The notes: generated by a model not told the origin, from the sequence alone. A DNA stretch of 64,000 bases from CAZSMC01 sp964607755 (GCA_964607755.1 CAZSMC010000008.1:27984-91983), one strand, 5' to 3'. Shown: positions 17,685 to 25,928, counted from the stretch's first letter. Made by a program: numbers and translations.

Positions 17685-18328
17685 CTGTTTTGTGTTTCTG
17701 CTCGTTCAAGATAATCGCGCACGTCCTGATCACTGAGCTGCGGAAACTCGCGATACCACTGTCCGATAGCCTGGAACGGTTCCGGTGTTGAGAGGCACAC
17801 GGTCTCATCTGTTATCTCCTGCAAGGCTTCGCAGGAGGATTTAGGTGCGGTCGGCACGGCAACAATGAGCTTTTCCGGATTTTTGCTTTGCACCGCTTTG
17901 ACCGCTGCTTTCATGGTGGCGCCAGTGGCAATGCCGTCGTCCACGAGAATGACGATGAAACCGCTCAGGTCCGGGAACGGCCGGTCGCCGCGATATTCTT
18001 GCTCACGGCGTTTGAGTTCTTTTTGTTCTTCTTTGATAACGCTGTCGATTTTATCTCTGGTGATGTGCAGCGTTTTGACAACATCGTCGTTCATGGCAGT
18101 AATGCCGCCGGAAGAAATAGCGCCCATGGCCAGCTCCGGCTGCATGGGAGCCCCCAGTTTGCGCACCAGAAAAACATCGAGCTTGGCATTGATGGCTCGA
18201 GCGATTTCATAGCCAATGGGCAGACCTCCGCGAGGCAGCGCCAGGACAATGACATTGTCATTTTCCTTGAATTTCAGCAGTTTCTCAGCCAGCATTTGCC
18301 CGGCTTGTTTTCTGTCATCGAATATCAT
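17681..18328 (-). CDS. Phosphoribosyltransferase family protein
   Basis: The 215-residue protein has the type I phosphoribosyltransferase fold: VIVLALPRGGLPIGYEIARAI, LDVFLVRKLGAP, ELAMGAISSGG, and the PRPP-binding motif VILVDDGIATGATM. A C-terminal AVPTAPKSSCEAL follows. This subgroup is widespread, poorly characterised, and typically paired or fused with a dienelactone-hydrolase-like domain, exactly as here (4-bp overlap with the next gene). The true substrate is unknown; phosphoribosyl transfer is inferred from the motif. The ATG at 18328 is preceded by GGAG. Confidence 0.85.
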   Translation of the reverse strand: MIFDDRKQAGQMLAEKLLKFKENDNVIVLALPRGGLPIGYEIARAINAKLDVFLVRKLGAPMQPELAMGAISSGGITAMNDDVVKTLHITRDKIDSVIKEEQKELKRREQEYRGDRPFPDLSGFIVILVDDGIATGATMKAAVKAVQSKNPEKLIVAVPTAPKSSCEALQEITDETVCLSTPEPFQAIGQWYREFPQLSDQDVRDYLERAETQNR

Positions 18329-18692
18329 TAAACTTTCTCCTTTTTAAACAGCGCATTTAAAATCGATTCAATTCATTTGGATGTTCTATTTATAATAACA
18401 AGTTTTTAATCTTATTTATCCATATATTTTAAATTGTTTGTAAGAGGGGAATAATAACGCAGCGTCGCAAAACGAAAAACATGGTACACTGATGGAAGGA
18501 CGCGGACGGATATTCACGGATTGTTTTTATGTTGAAATCTCTTTGCATCCGGGCTTTGTAGTGGACGTAAGCTCACATAGAATTAATAGCCGGAATGGAC
18601 AGAGCGGTGCTGGAATGTAAGATGATCTCAGCCAATTTATTTAAAAAAGGCAAAGAAAATTTATCCTCATTGCGCATTTTTATCATGCACTT

Positions 18693-18938
18693 CATTGCCA
18701 CACGCGCTCCATTGCCACGCGCTCCATTGCCACGCGCTCCATTGCCACGCGCTCCATTGCCACGCGCTNNNNNNNNNNNNNNNNNNNNNNNNNNNNNNNN
18801 NNNNNNNNNNNNNNNNNNNNNNNNNNNNNNNNNNNNNNNNNNNNNNNNNNNNNNNNNNNNNNNNNNNNGCCACGCGCTCCATTGCCACGCGCTCCATTGC
18901 CACGCGCTCCATTGCCACGCGCTCCATTGCCACGCGCT
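18693..18938. repeat. 15-bp tandem repeat array (unit CATTGCCACGCGCTC), containing an assembly gap
   Basis: The unit recurs head to tail on both sides of 100 N (18769-18868): about five copies on the left and five on the right. The assembly broke inside the array, so the real copy number is unknown. The first unit is a variant (CATTGCCACACGCGCT), and degraded variants continue to about 19160. The unit holds half of the CCACGCGCT/AGCGCGTGG palindrome completed at 18930-18949. Uniform tandem units without spacers rule out CRISPR. Confidence 0.9.
18769..18868. other. Assembly gap (100 N) inside the tandem repeat
   Basis: Exactly 100 N, placed within the 15-bp array. The assembler could not resolve the copy number. 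Confidence 1.
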
Positions 18939-18982
18939 TTAGCGCGTGGTTCAGATTCCGAACCATCAGGGGCTTTAGCCCC
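18925..18982. repeat. 58-bp direct repeat, copy A (palindromic, REP-like)
   Basis: Identical over all 58 bp to 19160-19217. It contains two palindromes, CCACGCGCTTTAGCGCGTGG and GGGGCTTTAGCCCC, joined by TTCAGATTCCGAACCATCA, itself partly palindromic (GGTTCAGATTCCGAACC). The shared NNNGCTTTAGCNNN core recalls palindromes mobilised by REP-associated transposases, but none is encoded here. Confidence 0.85.
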
Positions 18983-19159
18983 CGGACGCAAGAGCACCCG
19001 GCCTGCATTCCGCCGCAGGAGCGACGGAACAAGCATAGCCACGCGCGCTTTGTTGCCAGGCGCTTGTTGCCACATGTGTTTTCCTGCCAGGCGCTTTTTG
19101 TCATTCGCTCCATAACCACGCGCGCATTTTTACCATGCATTTCATTGCCACACGCGCTT

Positions 19160-19217
19160 CATTGCCACGCGCTTTAGCGCGTGGTTCAGATTCCGAACCA
19201 TCAGGGGCTTTAGCCCC
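19160..19217. repeat. 58-bp direct repeat, copy B
   Basis: Second copy of the 58-bp palindromic repeat at 18925-18982, same orientation, preceded by one leftover 15-bp unit variant. It ends about 80 bp before the C5-epimerase gene. Confidence 0.85.
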
Positions 19218-19297
19218 GCTTTTAACTCTCGATCTTGCACATCATGGAAAATATTTGTATTTTTGATAGCTATGAAAAATCTATCAGAATGTGATCC

Positions 19298-20161
19298 GTG
19301 AATACCAGGCCGTTTATATATCCTGTCGATTGGCAGGGGCTGGAATCCTTTAATTATCATATCGATCAAAATGGTGTTCCCCGCGTGGATTATGGTGGCG
19401 ATCTTGGGCTGCAATATGCACCCATCACTATTGCTCAGTACGGTTTGCACCATATGACGCAGTGGGCACAATCTGGCAGCATCGATTCACAAACCAAAGC
19501 CCTTGCCTGTTGCCAATGGCTGCTGGAAAACGGACAGTCCCGGGACCATGATTCGTTTGTCTGGATTTATGACTATGGATTTGATTTTTATGGCCCTGAA
19601 CCACCCTGGATTTCCGCCATGGCACAGGGCGAAGCGGTCTCTTTGTTGTTACGGGCTTTTTGGTTAAAGAAAAAAAAAGATTATCTTGACGCATGTCACG
19701 AGGCAGTCAAGCCGTTTTATCATTCTATAGATGACGGCGGCGTTGTGGACAAACTTTACAATTCTTTGGTGTTTGAAGAATATCCAACCGATCCGCCATC
19801 ACATGTGCTAAATGGTCACATTTTTGCGCTGATTGGAGCTTACGAGTATGCCTGCTTTACCGGGAATCAAAGAATGATTGAGATTTATAGCAAGGGATTG
19901 AGCACGCTGGAAAATCACTGGCATCTGTGGGATGTCGGTTTTTGGACGCGATATGATTTGTATCCTGTGCAGCGATTGGCTTCTATCATGTACCAGCGTT
20001 TACATGTGCGACAAATGCGTACTGTTGCCACTCTTTTTAAAAAACCTGTTTTGCACAGGGTGGCGAAAAGATGGCACCGAATGATCAATCCTATAAACAT
20101 GAGTCTATGGGCGGCGACGAAATCGTTAGAAAAGTGGAAACTGCGGCGAGGGCGCCATTGA
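19298..20161 (+). CDS. D-glucuronyl C5-epimerase family protein
   Basis: The 287-residue protein matches the catalytic C-terminal domain of glucuronyl C5-epimerases: LQYAPITIAQYGL, WIYDYGFDFYGPEPPWISAMAQGEAVSLLLRAF (the conserved PPWISAMAQGxAxSxLxRA run), EEYPTDPPSHVLNGHIFALIG, and a late FWTRYDLYP with catalytic tyrosine. These enzymes turn D-glucuronate into L-iduronate within a polymer, as in heparan sulfate. It starts at a GTG with no strong ribosome binding site and no signal peptide. The next gene, a glycosyltransferase, overlaps its stop. Together they suggest synthesis of a uronic-acid polysaccharide; polymer identity is inferred. Confidence 0.85.
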   Translation: MNTRPFIYPVDWQGLESFNYHIDQNGVPRVDYGGDLGLQYAPITIAQYGLHHMTQWAQSGSIDSQTKALACCQWLLENGQSRDHDSFVWIYDYGFDFYGPEPPWISAMAQGEAVSLLLRAFWLKKKKDYLDACHEAVKPFYHSIDDGGVVDKLYNSLVFEEYPTDPPSHVLNGHIFALIGAYEYACFTGNQRMIEIYSKGLSTLENHWHLWDVGFWTRYDLYPVQRLASIMYQRLHVRQMRTVATLFKKPVLHRVAKRWHRMINPINMSLWAATKSLEKWKLRRGRH

Positions 20162-21429
20162 AAAAAATCCTCATGGTAGCGTATTATTTTCCACCTCTGG
20201 GTATGGGTGGCACACAACGGCCAGCCAAATTTGCCAGGTATTTACCGGAATTTGGTTGGCAGCCAACTGTTATCACTGTCAAACCGATTGCCTACTGGGC
20301 CCAGGATCAGTCACAATTGGACGAGCTAAAGCACGTCCGAATTATCCGCACCGAATCATTGGACCCGCAACGGATGTTAGCTCGATTTAACAAATCGGAT
20401 ACGGCTGGTCAAGACAGGCAACTTGCTGGCCGCGGAGTTCTGAATCAGTTCAACAAAAAGCTAGTGCCGTTTTTTCTCATACCAGACAGCAAGATTTTGT
20501 GGAAACAGGGCGTTATTCACAAGGTTGCACAACTTTTACGACAGGAACATTTTGATGCGCTTTATACCACATCTCCTCCCCATTCTGTGCATTTAATTGG
20601 CAGGATTTTAGCAAATAGGTTCGGCTTGAAATGGATCGTTGATTTCAGGGACAGTTGGGCTGGTGGTGTGGTCGTTCACGAACCGACAAAAATCCACCGG
20701 CTATGTAATCAAAAATTGCAGCAGCGCGCCTTAAACTCGGCAGATAAAGTTATTGCCGTTTCTGAGGGAATTGCCAGGCAGTTAAAGAAAAATTTTTATG
20801 CTTCCAAAGTTCATGTTATCACCAACGGTTTTGATCCTGCTGATTTTCCTGAATCTGAAAAATCAGAAAAGTTCACCTTTTGTCATTGCGGATCAATTAC
20901 CCGTTTTAGTCATCCGGATTTCTTTTTGCAAGCTGTTGCAAAATTTTTCAAGGAATATCCAAAGCTTAAAAAAACGGTTCGTTTTCAATTTGTCGGTTAC
21001 GATGCGCTTGGTACATTTATGGAAACCGTGGAACGTTTGCAGCTTTCCGACGTGATAGAACATTTGGGGTATCAACCCCATCATCGCGCTTTAAAATATG
21101 TTGTCCAGGCCGGCGCCCTGGTGTTGATTGCCCGTAGTCATGATAATGCACATTTTATTCCAGGCAAAGTATTCGAATATATCGGTGCACGCAAACCTAT
21201 TCTGGCGATGAGTAACGTGCCGGATACATTGCATTTACTGCGATCCTATCCGGCAGCCATTTTTGCTGCGCCTGAAGATGTCAATGCCATTGTGCAGGCA
21301 ATGAATGAAATAGTAAATCAACATATATCATTAAAACGAGAAGATGAGAATTTCGTAAACCGATTCAACAGAAAATTTCAGACTCGAGAGCTTGCTCAAT
21401 TACTGGATGATATGTTAGCGGAGAGGTAA
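20158..21429 (+). CDS. Glycosyltransferase family 4/1-type
   Basis: I set the start at a TTG overlapping the epimerase stop (TTGA, with GAGG upstream), giving MKKILMVAYYFPPLGMGGTQRPAKF; an ATG at 20071 would add 29 residues of epimerase-overlapping sequence. The GT-B pattern is clear. The N-terminal domain carries GMGGTQRPAKFARYLPEFGW and YTTSPPHSVH. A C-terminal nucleotide-sugar domain has VHVITNGFDPADF, HCGSITRF, and IPGKVFEYIGARKPILAM with the donor-binding glutamate in FEYIG. It should transfer a sugar from a nucleotide donor to a lipid-linked or polymeric acceptor. The next gene follows within 5 bp. Confidence 0.88.
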   Translation: MKKILMVAYYFPPLGMGGTQRPAKFARYLPEFGWQPTVITVKPIAYWAQDQSQLDELKHVRIIRTESLDPQRMLARFNKSDTAGQDRQLAGRGVLNQFNKKLVPFFLIPDSKILWKQGVIHKVAQLLRQEHFDALYTTSPPHSVHLIGRILANRFGLKWIVDFRDSWAGGVVVHEPTKIHRLCNQKLQQRALNSADKVIAVSEGIARQLKKNFYASKVHVITNGFDPADFPESEKSEKFTFCHCGSITRFSHPDFFLQAVAKFFKEYPKLKKTVRFQFVGYDALGTFMETVERLQLSDVIEHLGYQPHHRALKYVVQAGALVLIARSHDNAHFIPGKVFEYIGARKPILAMSNVPDTLHLLRSYPAAIFAAPEDVNAIVQAMNEIVNQHISLKREDENFVNRFNRKFQTRELAQLLDDMLAER

Positions 21430-21433
21430 GATC

Positions 21434-23602
21434 ATAAAGTATTTTTTCACAATTATTCTCTATTTTTTTAGCATTTCGAGTTGGCTGTTTCAGGAATGCC
21501 GGGCAGCAGATTATCTATGGCCTACCGATGCCAGTCATGCTTTGACATCTTCGTTTGCCGAATCCAGGAACGGACGTTTTCATGCCGGAATTGATATTAA
21601 AACCTGGGGGCAAACCGGTTATAAAGTCTTTGCTGTTGGCGATGGATTTATTTCCCGTATTCGGGTGTCTCCGTTCGGCTACGGTCGGGCACTTTATTTG
21701 ACCCTGGACACCGGCGAGCATGTGGTCTATGGACATTTGAAATCTTTTACTCCAGAAATTACAAAGTATGTAAAATCGCAACAGCAAAAAGAAAACCGGT
21801 TTGCTGTGAATCTTTATCCGCAAAATTCGCAATTCCCGGTAAAAAAAGGAGAGCTTATCGGCTATACCGGTGACACCGGGGTGGGATTTCCTCATCTTCA
21901 TTTTGAAATGCGAGACCCGTCGCACCGGCCGATTAATCCGCATTCCTGCGGTTTCCGTGTTGAGGACGAGTTGGCGCCTTTTATTACCAAAGTCCAGATC
22001 ATGCCAATGGACGCTCTGTCAACAGTTAACCGCGATGTCAGGCCGATTGTGTTGTGGCCGGTAGATATGGGCAATCACCGTTACCGGATCGATAAAACAG
22101 TCGAGGTGAGCGGACGGATTTCTTTCAGCGTGTCCGCTTATGACCAGATGGGTGATATCCCGAACAAGTTTGGCACATATCTTAATGAACTTTATATAAA
22201 TGATAAACTCATTTTCCGTGCCAAATATGACAGGTTTAGTTATTCACAAAACAATCATTTCAATCTCGACCGCGACTACCGGCAACGCGTGAACGGCAAC
22301 GGTTATTTCTACAATCTGTTTCGCGATTACGGCAATCAGTTGTTTTTTTACCCCAACCGAAATGTGTATTACGGTGTTGTTGATTTTAATCAATCGCCTT
22401 TGCTAAATCATAATGTTCAAAAAATCCTCGACTCTGTTCTGGAGATTCCATCTGGAGTTGTTTCTCTTGAAAGCGGTGAACATCAATATCGTATTATAGT
22501 AAGTGACTATTGGGGAAATGCAGCCATTGTCACGGGAAAAGTCAAAGTACCTAACGACGAATTATATTTTAATTATAATTCAGAATCAATGTCTCTGGAT
22601 TCAATAACAGCAGCGTCAACTCGCTTTGCAGGAGATGATGGAAATTATAAAATCGAAACATCCACGGACAGTTCCGGTTCGCCGCCTGTAGAGATGGTTG
22701 CAGAGTATTATGACCGTTATGCTCGTCTGGCATTTTTCGCCAATATTCCGATTTATCATTTAAAGGTAACCGGTTGGCTACCCACAGGCAAACAGTATGT
22801 CGTTCCTCTTGTTAAGAAAAAAGGCAGGTATGTGGGTGCCTGGCCTCTGTCTGCTCAGGAAGACGGTCCGGTTCCGCTTCGGCTTTTTTACAACAATCAA
22901 AATGGGGAGAATATTATCCAAAACGAATGGCTCGATTTCACCACAGTGCCAAAAGGAGCGGTGAAAAGCGTGACCACAAAAGATGAAAAGTGTCGGGTCT
23001 TATTTTCTTCCAATTCATTGTTTAAAGATTATTACGTACGTACACAGTTCAAAGACAACGATCCTGATATCGATGGACTTTTCGGTCACATTTATGAATT
23101 ATTCCCGAACGATGTGCCTATGGACAAAGGTGCCACTTTGACAATCCAGTATCCCGAGGATGCACCTTATCCGGACAAGCTGGCGATCTATTCTTTATGG
23201 CGCAATAAACTCCGATTTGCTGGTCATAAAAATGACTTTGGTAATCACTCTTTGACTGCTCACATTGGAAGTCTGGGAGCATATTGCGTGGCACAGGATA
23301 CCACACCGCCGGTGATTTTGGCGTTATCACCATCGGATGGCGCACGGATTTCTACCACCCGGCCTCAGCTTCGGGCAGTGTTTGAAGACGAGTGGTCCGG
23401 AATTGCCGGCGAGCAAAATCGTGTTTTGAAATTAGATGGCGAAAAAGTGATTGCTGAATATGATCCTGAAAAATTATTGTTGTTTTACAATCCGGATACT
23501 TCTCTGAGTCCAGGGAAGCATAGCGTTGAAATTCATGTTACAGATAGATGCAATAATACAACAAAAAGATCCCACACATTTTGGATAAATAAAGAGCGTT
23601 AA
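21434..23602 (+). CDS. Secreted M23 family metallopeptidase with C-terminal beta-rich region; non-canonical start
   Basis: Coding character extends upstream of the first TTG (21542) to 21434. The added residues, IKYFFTIILYFFSISSW and then ECRAADYLWP, form a typical signal peptide. No ATG, GTG or TTG lies in that part; an in-frame stop is at 21416. GGAGAGG (21420-21426) sits seven bases before ATA at 21434, so an ATA (or ATC 21431) start is likely. The LytM domain is complete: HAGID, YGHL, then HLHFEM supply the three zinc ligands and both catalytic histidines. The large C-terminal half looks like Ig-type domains. It should cleave peptidoglycan cross-links in the periplasm. Confidence 0.8.
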   Translation: MKYFFTIILYFFSISSWLFQECRAADYLWPTDASHALTSSFAESRNGRFHAGIDIKTWGQTGYKVFAVGDGFISRIRVSPFGYGRALYLTLDTGEHVVYGHLKSFTPEITKYVKSQQQKENRFAVNLYPQNSQFPVKKGELIGYTGDTGVGFPHLHFEMRDPSHRPINPHSCGFRVEDELAPFITKVQIMPMDALSTVNRDVRPIVLWPVDMGNHRYRIDKTVEVSGRISFSVSAYDQMGDIPNKFGTYLNELYINDKLIFRAKYDRFSYSQNNHFNLDRDYRQRVNGNGYFYNLFRDYGNQLFFYPNRNVYYGVVDFNQSPLLNHNVQKILDSVLEIPSGVVSLESGEHQYRIIVSDYWGNAAIVTGKVKVPNDELYFNYNSESMSLDSITAASTRFAGDDGNYKIETSTDSSGSPPVEMVAEYYDRYARLAFFANIPIYHLKVTGWLPTGKQYVVPLVKKKGRYVGAWPLSAQEDGPVPLRLFYNNQNGENIIQNEWLDFTTVPKGAVKSVTTKDEKCRVLFSSNSLFKDYYVRTQFKDNDPDIDGLFGHIYELFPNDVPMDKGATLTIQYPEDAPYPDKLAIYSLWRNKLRFAGHKNDFGNHSLTAHIGSLGAYCVAQDTTPPVILALSPSDGARISTTRPQLRAVFEDEWSGIAGEQNRVLKLDGEKVIAEYDPEKLLLFYNPDTSLSPGKHSVEIHVTDRCNNTTKRSHTFWINKER

Positions 23603-24262
23603 ATGATACCTTTCAAAGATGATAATCCCACGCCCACTTTTCCGGTGGTTACGCTGACGCTTGTTGCTGTAAATGTGCTTGTGTTTTTTCATCAACTGGG
23701 GATGCCACAGGATGAGCTGAGGGAATTGGTTTATACTTACGGGGCTGTTCCGGAATTGATTGTGCGAGGTCAAAATCTGCATGCAGTCTTTACATCCATG
23801 TTTTTACACGGCGGATTAATGCATCTGCTGGGCAACATGCTTTTTATGTGGATTTTTGCAGATAATATCGAGCATCTCACAGGTCATGGGCGTTTCATTG
23901 TTTTTTATTTAATCTGCGGAGTCATTGCGTTTTTGACACATTTTTTCATGGCGCCGCTTTCCCAGCAGCCAATGATCGGTGCAAGCGGGGCTATATCCGG
24001 TGTGTTAGGCGCGTATGCCCTTCGCTTCCCCAGAGCACGGGTGCACGTTATTTGGATTCTGTTCATTTTTATCAGCATAGACCGCATTCCCGCGGTTATT
24101 GTTCTTGGATTGTGGTTTCTGTTTCAAATCATGAACGCTGTCGTGTCCCAGGGAACCGGCGGCGGAGTGGCCTGGTATGCACACATTGGCGGATTCATTG
24201 GCGGATTTTTGCTGATCAAACTTTTTGAAAAACGTCGCGTCGTTGTTTATTATGATCGTTAA
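23603..24262 (+). CDS. Rhomboid family intramembrane serine protease
   Basis: The 219-residue protein has six or seven membrane helices. Signature elements are HAVFTSMFLHGGLMHLLGNMLFMWIF, the serine motif GASGAISG (Ser128), and AHIGGFIGG (His194), which complete the Ser-His dyad of active rhomboids. An N-terminal MIPFKDDNP and the GXXH near MHLLGN are typical of bacterial members. Rhomboids cleave transmembrane substrates within the bilayer. The ATG follows the M23 stop codon with no gap, so the two genes are coupled. The substrate is unknown. Confidence 0.93.
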   Translation: MIPFKDDNPTPTFPVVTLTLVAVNVLVFFHQLGMPQDELRELVYTYGAVPELIVRGQNLHAVFTSMFLHGGLMHLLGNMLFMWIFADNIEHLTGHGRFIVFYLICGVIAFLTHFFMAPLSQQPMIGASGAISGVLGAYALRFPRARVHVIWILFIFISIDRIPAVIVLGLWFLFQIMNAVVSQGTGGGVAWYAHIGGFIGGFLLIKLFEKRRVVVYYDR

Positions 24263-24367
24263 TATGTGAACGTTTGTTCTCTTTATTCTATCAGGTAATA
24301 TCTGATGAGTAACACTATAGTTCCCCGGAGAGCAATAATTGTCAAGAGAAAACTCAGAAACAATGCC

Positions 24368-24463
24368 AACAATGAGCCGCTGAATGAATTTGAATTATTT
24401 GTTAAAATCCAATTAAATAGCACTTTATAAACTTATTCCACCATCAGGTTGCGACCCATTGTT
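24368..24463. repeat. 96-bp terminal-inverted-repeat element, copy 2
   Basis: The ends are AACAATGAGCCGC (24368-24380) and GCGACCCATTGTT (24451-24463), complementary except for two positions. By eye, roughly three quarters of positions match copy 3 at 48499-48594 over the whole 96 bp without gaps. AACAATG is also duplicated just upstream (24359-24365). No reading frame. Confidence 0.75.
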
Positions 24464-24522
24464 ACACACATTCGAGTATCTACCCCTATTGTAAATGTAG
24501 TACAAGAAAATTAAAAAATAAC

Positions 24523-24551
24523 TTGACAAATATGTACATATATGCTATATT
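24523..24551 (+). promoter_or_regulatory. lexA promoter with palindromic operator in the spacer
   Basis: TTGACA (24523-24528) and TATATT (24546-24551) are 17 bp apart, a near-consensus sigma-70 promoter. The spacer contains the perfect 12-bp palindrome ATATGTACATAT (24530-24541). A repressor bound there would block polymerase, and LexA commonly represses its own gene. The binding motif in this lineage is unknown, so the operator role is inferred from position. Confidence 0.65.
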
Positions 24552-24581
24552 TGGGTAAACAAATGTTCATATAATCGAATT

Positions 24582-25211
24582 GTGTTCACTTTGATATATC
24601 AATTGACAGAAAAACAACAAAAAGTCCTCGAAGCAGTTCGTGATTACCAGCACGAGTACGGATATCCACCTACCGTGCGTGAGCTGGCTGATATTTTTGG
24701 CCAAACATCCACTGCTGGAATCCACAAGATACTTCAGGTGCTGAAAGAAAAAGGACATCTGACAAAAAATGACCGGAAATCCCGTTCTTTGGCTATTATT
24801 GAACAGAATGATTTGTCCGCCAATCGGGTTAAGAAATACCCGGTCGTTGGCCAGGTGCAGGCTGGTATGCCTCAATTAGCTTACGAAGAAAAAGAAGGTG
24901 ATATGTATCTCGACTCGGACTGGGCAGGTGATAAAGACACATTTCTGCTCCGGGTGCAGGGACATAGCATGATCGATGCCGATATTCACGATGGTGATAT
25001 CCTGGTAGTGCAAAAAACACAAACGTGCCGAAACGGAGATATCATCATCGCATTGTTGGAAGATGAGGCGACTGTTAAACGCTTTTTCAAAGAAAAAGAC
25101 CGGTTTCGCTTACAGCCGGAAAATCAGTCTATGCAGCCGATCTATATCTCGCGTGATGATCCGGGCTTTACAATTATCGGGCTCGTGCGTGGATTGCTAA
25201 GAAAATTTTAG
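24582..25211 (+). CDS. lexA: LexA repressor
   Basis: The 209-residue protein has an N-terminal winged helix (LTEKQQKVLEAVRDYQHEYGYPP, TVRELADIFGQTSTAGIHKIL), the Ala94-Gly95 self-cleavage site in QVQAGMP, the nucleophile Ser129 in VQGHSMIDADIHDGDILVV, and the general base Lys166 in ATVKRFF. It represses SOS genes until RecA filaments trigger self-cleavage. The GTG start at 24582 lies about 30 bp downstream of the promoter's minus-10 box. Two small genes follow on the same strand and probably belong to the operon. Confidence 0.95.
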   Translation: MFTLIYQLTEKQQKVLEAVRDYQHEYGYPPTVRELADIFGQTSTAGIHKILQVLKEKGHLTKNDRKSRSLAIIEQNDLSANRVKKYPVVGQVQAGMPQLAYEEKEGDMYLDSDWAGDKDTFLLRVQGHSMIDADIHDGDILVVQKTQTCRNGDIIIALLEDEATVKRFFKEKDRFRLQPENQSMQPIYISRDDPGFTIIGLVRGLLRKF

Positions 25212-25221
25212 GAGAATAATT

Positions 25222-25632
25222 ATGCAGAACAATACCATATTTACTCAGGAATATGAAAATAATCATCTCGCGCATCCGGGATTGACCGATCCCACTGACG
25301 TATTATTAAAAACAATAGATGAAATAAATGATATTTTTTACCGCTTGAATGAAATGTATGATGTGACCTATGAAGATTTTCAATCATTCTATCAAACTAC
25401 AGATCTGAAATATTATCAGTATCTGGAGAAATTATGGTCGAGTGTAGATTCCGATATCTATGCGAAATACTTGTCTTATGACCTCATGAATTATGAATAC
25501 CGGCGCTGGAAAGAAAATCTTAAAAAATGGCAGTCAGAGATGATTCAGGCTGTTAAACAATTTGTGTGGACCGAATTGGGACAAAACTTTATCCCTGATG
25601 TAAAAAAGCAGCACATGATTGAAGCTGCATAA
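25222..25632 (+). CDS. Small acidic-aromatic protein of unknown function in the lexA operon
   Basis: No family is recognised. The ATG at 25222 has AGGAG upstream and lies 10 bp after lexA. The 136 residues are rich in tyrosine, tryptophan and acidic residues (NEMYDVTYEDFQSFYQ, DLKYYQYLEKLWSS, NYEYRRWKENLKKWQSEM) and probably fold into an all-helical cytoplasmic protein without membrane segments. Its place between lexA and another small gene, 17 bp apart, suggests damage-inducible expression. Related positions in other genomes are often taken by ImuA- or SulA-like proteins, but I see no similarity strong enough to name it. Confidence 0.7.
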   Translation: MQNNTIFTQEYENNHLAHPGLTDPTDVLLKTIDEINDIFYRLNEMYDVTYEDFQSFYQTTDLKYYQYLEKLWSSVDSDIYAKYLSYDLMNYEYRRWKENLKKWQSEMIQAVKQFVWTELGQNFIPDVKKQHMIEAA

Positions 25633-25649
25633 CAGAAAGGAGTGATACT

Positions 25650-25928
25650 ATGGCAATGCCAGCAAAACGCACCCAACGGGAAAAAAAGCAGAGGCATCTC
25701 CCGAATTGGGAAAAATATTGGCGAAATTTCACCGACTTGGAATTACTACGTGAAAAATCCATAAATCTGGATGACACCCTCGAATACCTGGAAAAAGAGT
25801 TTGGTACAAAATTAATGTCAGGTGATCACATGCAACTGGTCACGGCATTGGAGGACAGAATTCAGGAGCTTGAACGCATTGAAAAAGAAGAAAGTAAATC
25901 TGTGCAGGCTAACCTTTTCGATTCGTAA
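25650..25928 (+). CDS. Small basic protein with a C-terminal clamp-binding-like motif, lexA operon
   Basis: The 92-residue protein starts at an ATG with GAAAGGAG upstream. A basic N-terminus (PAKRTQREKKQRHLPNWEKYW) is followed by a helical middle and a coiled-coil-like stretch (LVTALEDRIQELERIEKEE). The extreme C-terminus is QANLFDS. QxxLF is the usual shape of a beta sliding-clamp binding peptide, and the DinB protein of this same window has QLDLFDS at residues 351-357. I infer a clamp-interacting SOS protein. No homologous family is recognised. Confidence 0.7.
   Translation: MAMPAKRTQREKKQRHLPNWEKYWRNFTDLELLREKSINLDDTLEYLEKEFGTKLMSGDHMQLVTALEDRIQELERIEKEESKSVQANLFDS

Larger units (their letters stand above)
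18329..19297. other. Gene-free, repeat-rich intergenic region
   Basis: No gene is convincing in this 969-bp stretch. Open frames through 18595-19177 only translate the 15-bp tandem repeat. Contents: AT-rich leader to about 18600, the tandem array with an assembly gap (18693-18938), a 58-bp direct repeat pair, and small palindromes (CCACGCGCT/AGCGCGTGG, GGGGCTTTAGCCCC). The C5-epimerase operon begins at its right end. Confidence 0.6.
24263..24581. other. Intergenic region with inverted-repeat element copy 2 and the lexA promoter
   Basis: No reading frame of interest. It holds the second 96-bp element (24368-24463) and, close to lexA, a strong promoter with a palindrome between its boxes. Confidence 0.6.

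Noticed and set aside
18693..18938. Possible CRISPR array
   Set aside because: Units are 15 bp, directly tandem and without spacers. No cas genes are present in the window.
18595..19177. Open frames translating repeated ATRSI- or RVAMERVAM-like peptides
   Set aside because: They only translate the 15-bp tandem repeat and cross the assembly gap. There is no ribosome binding site or domain.
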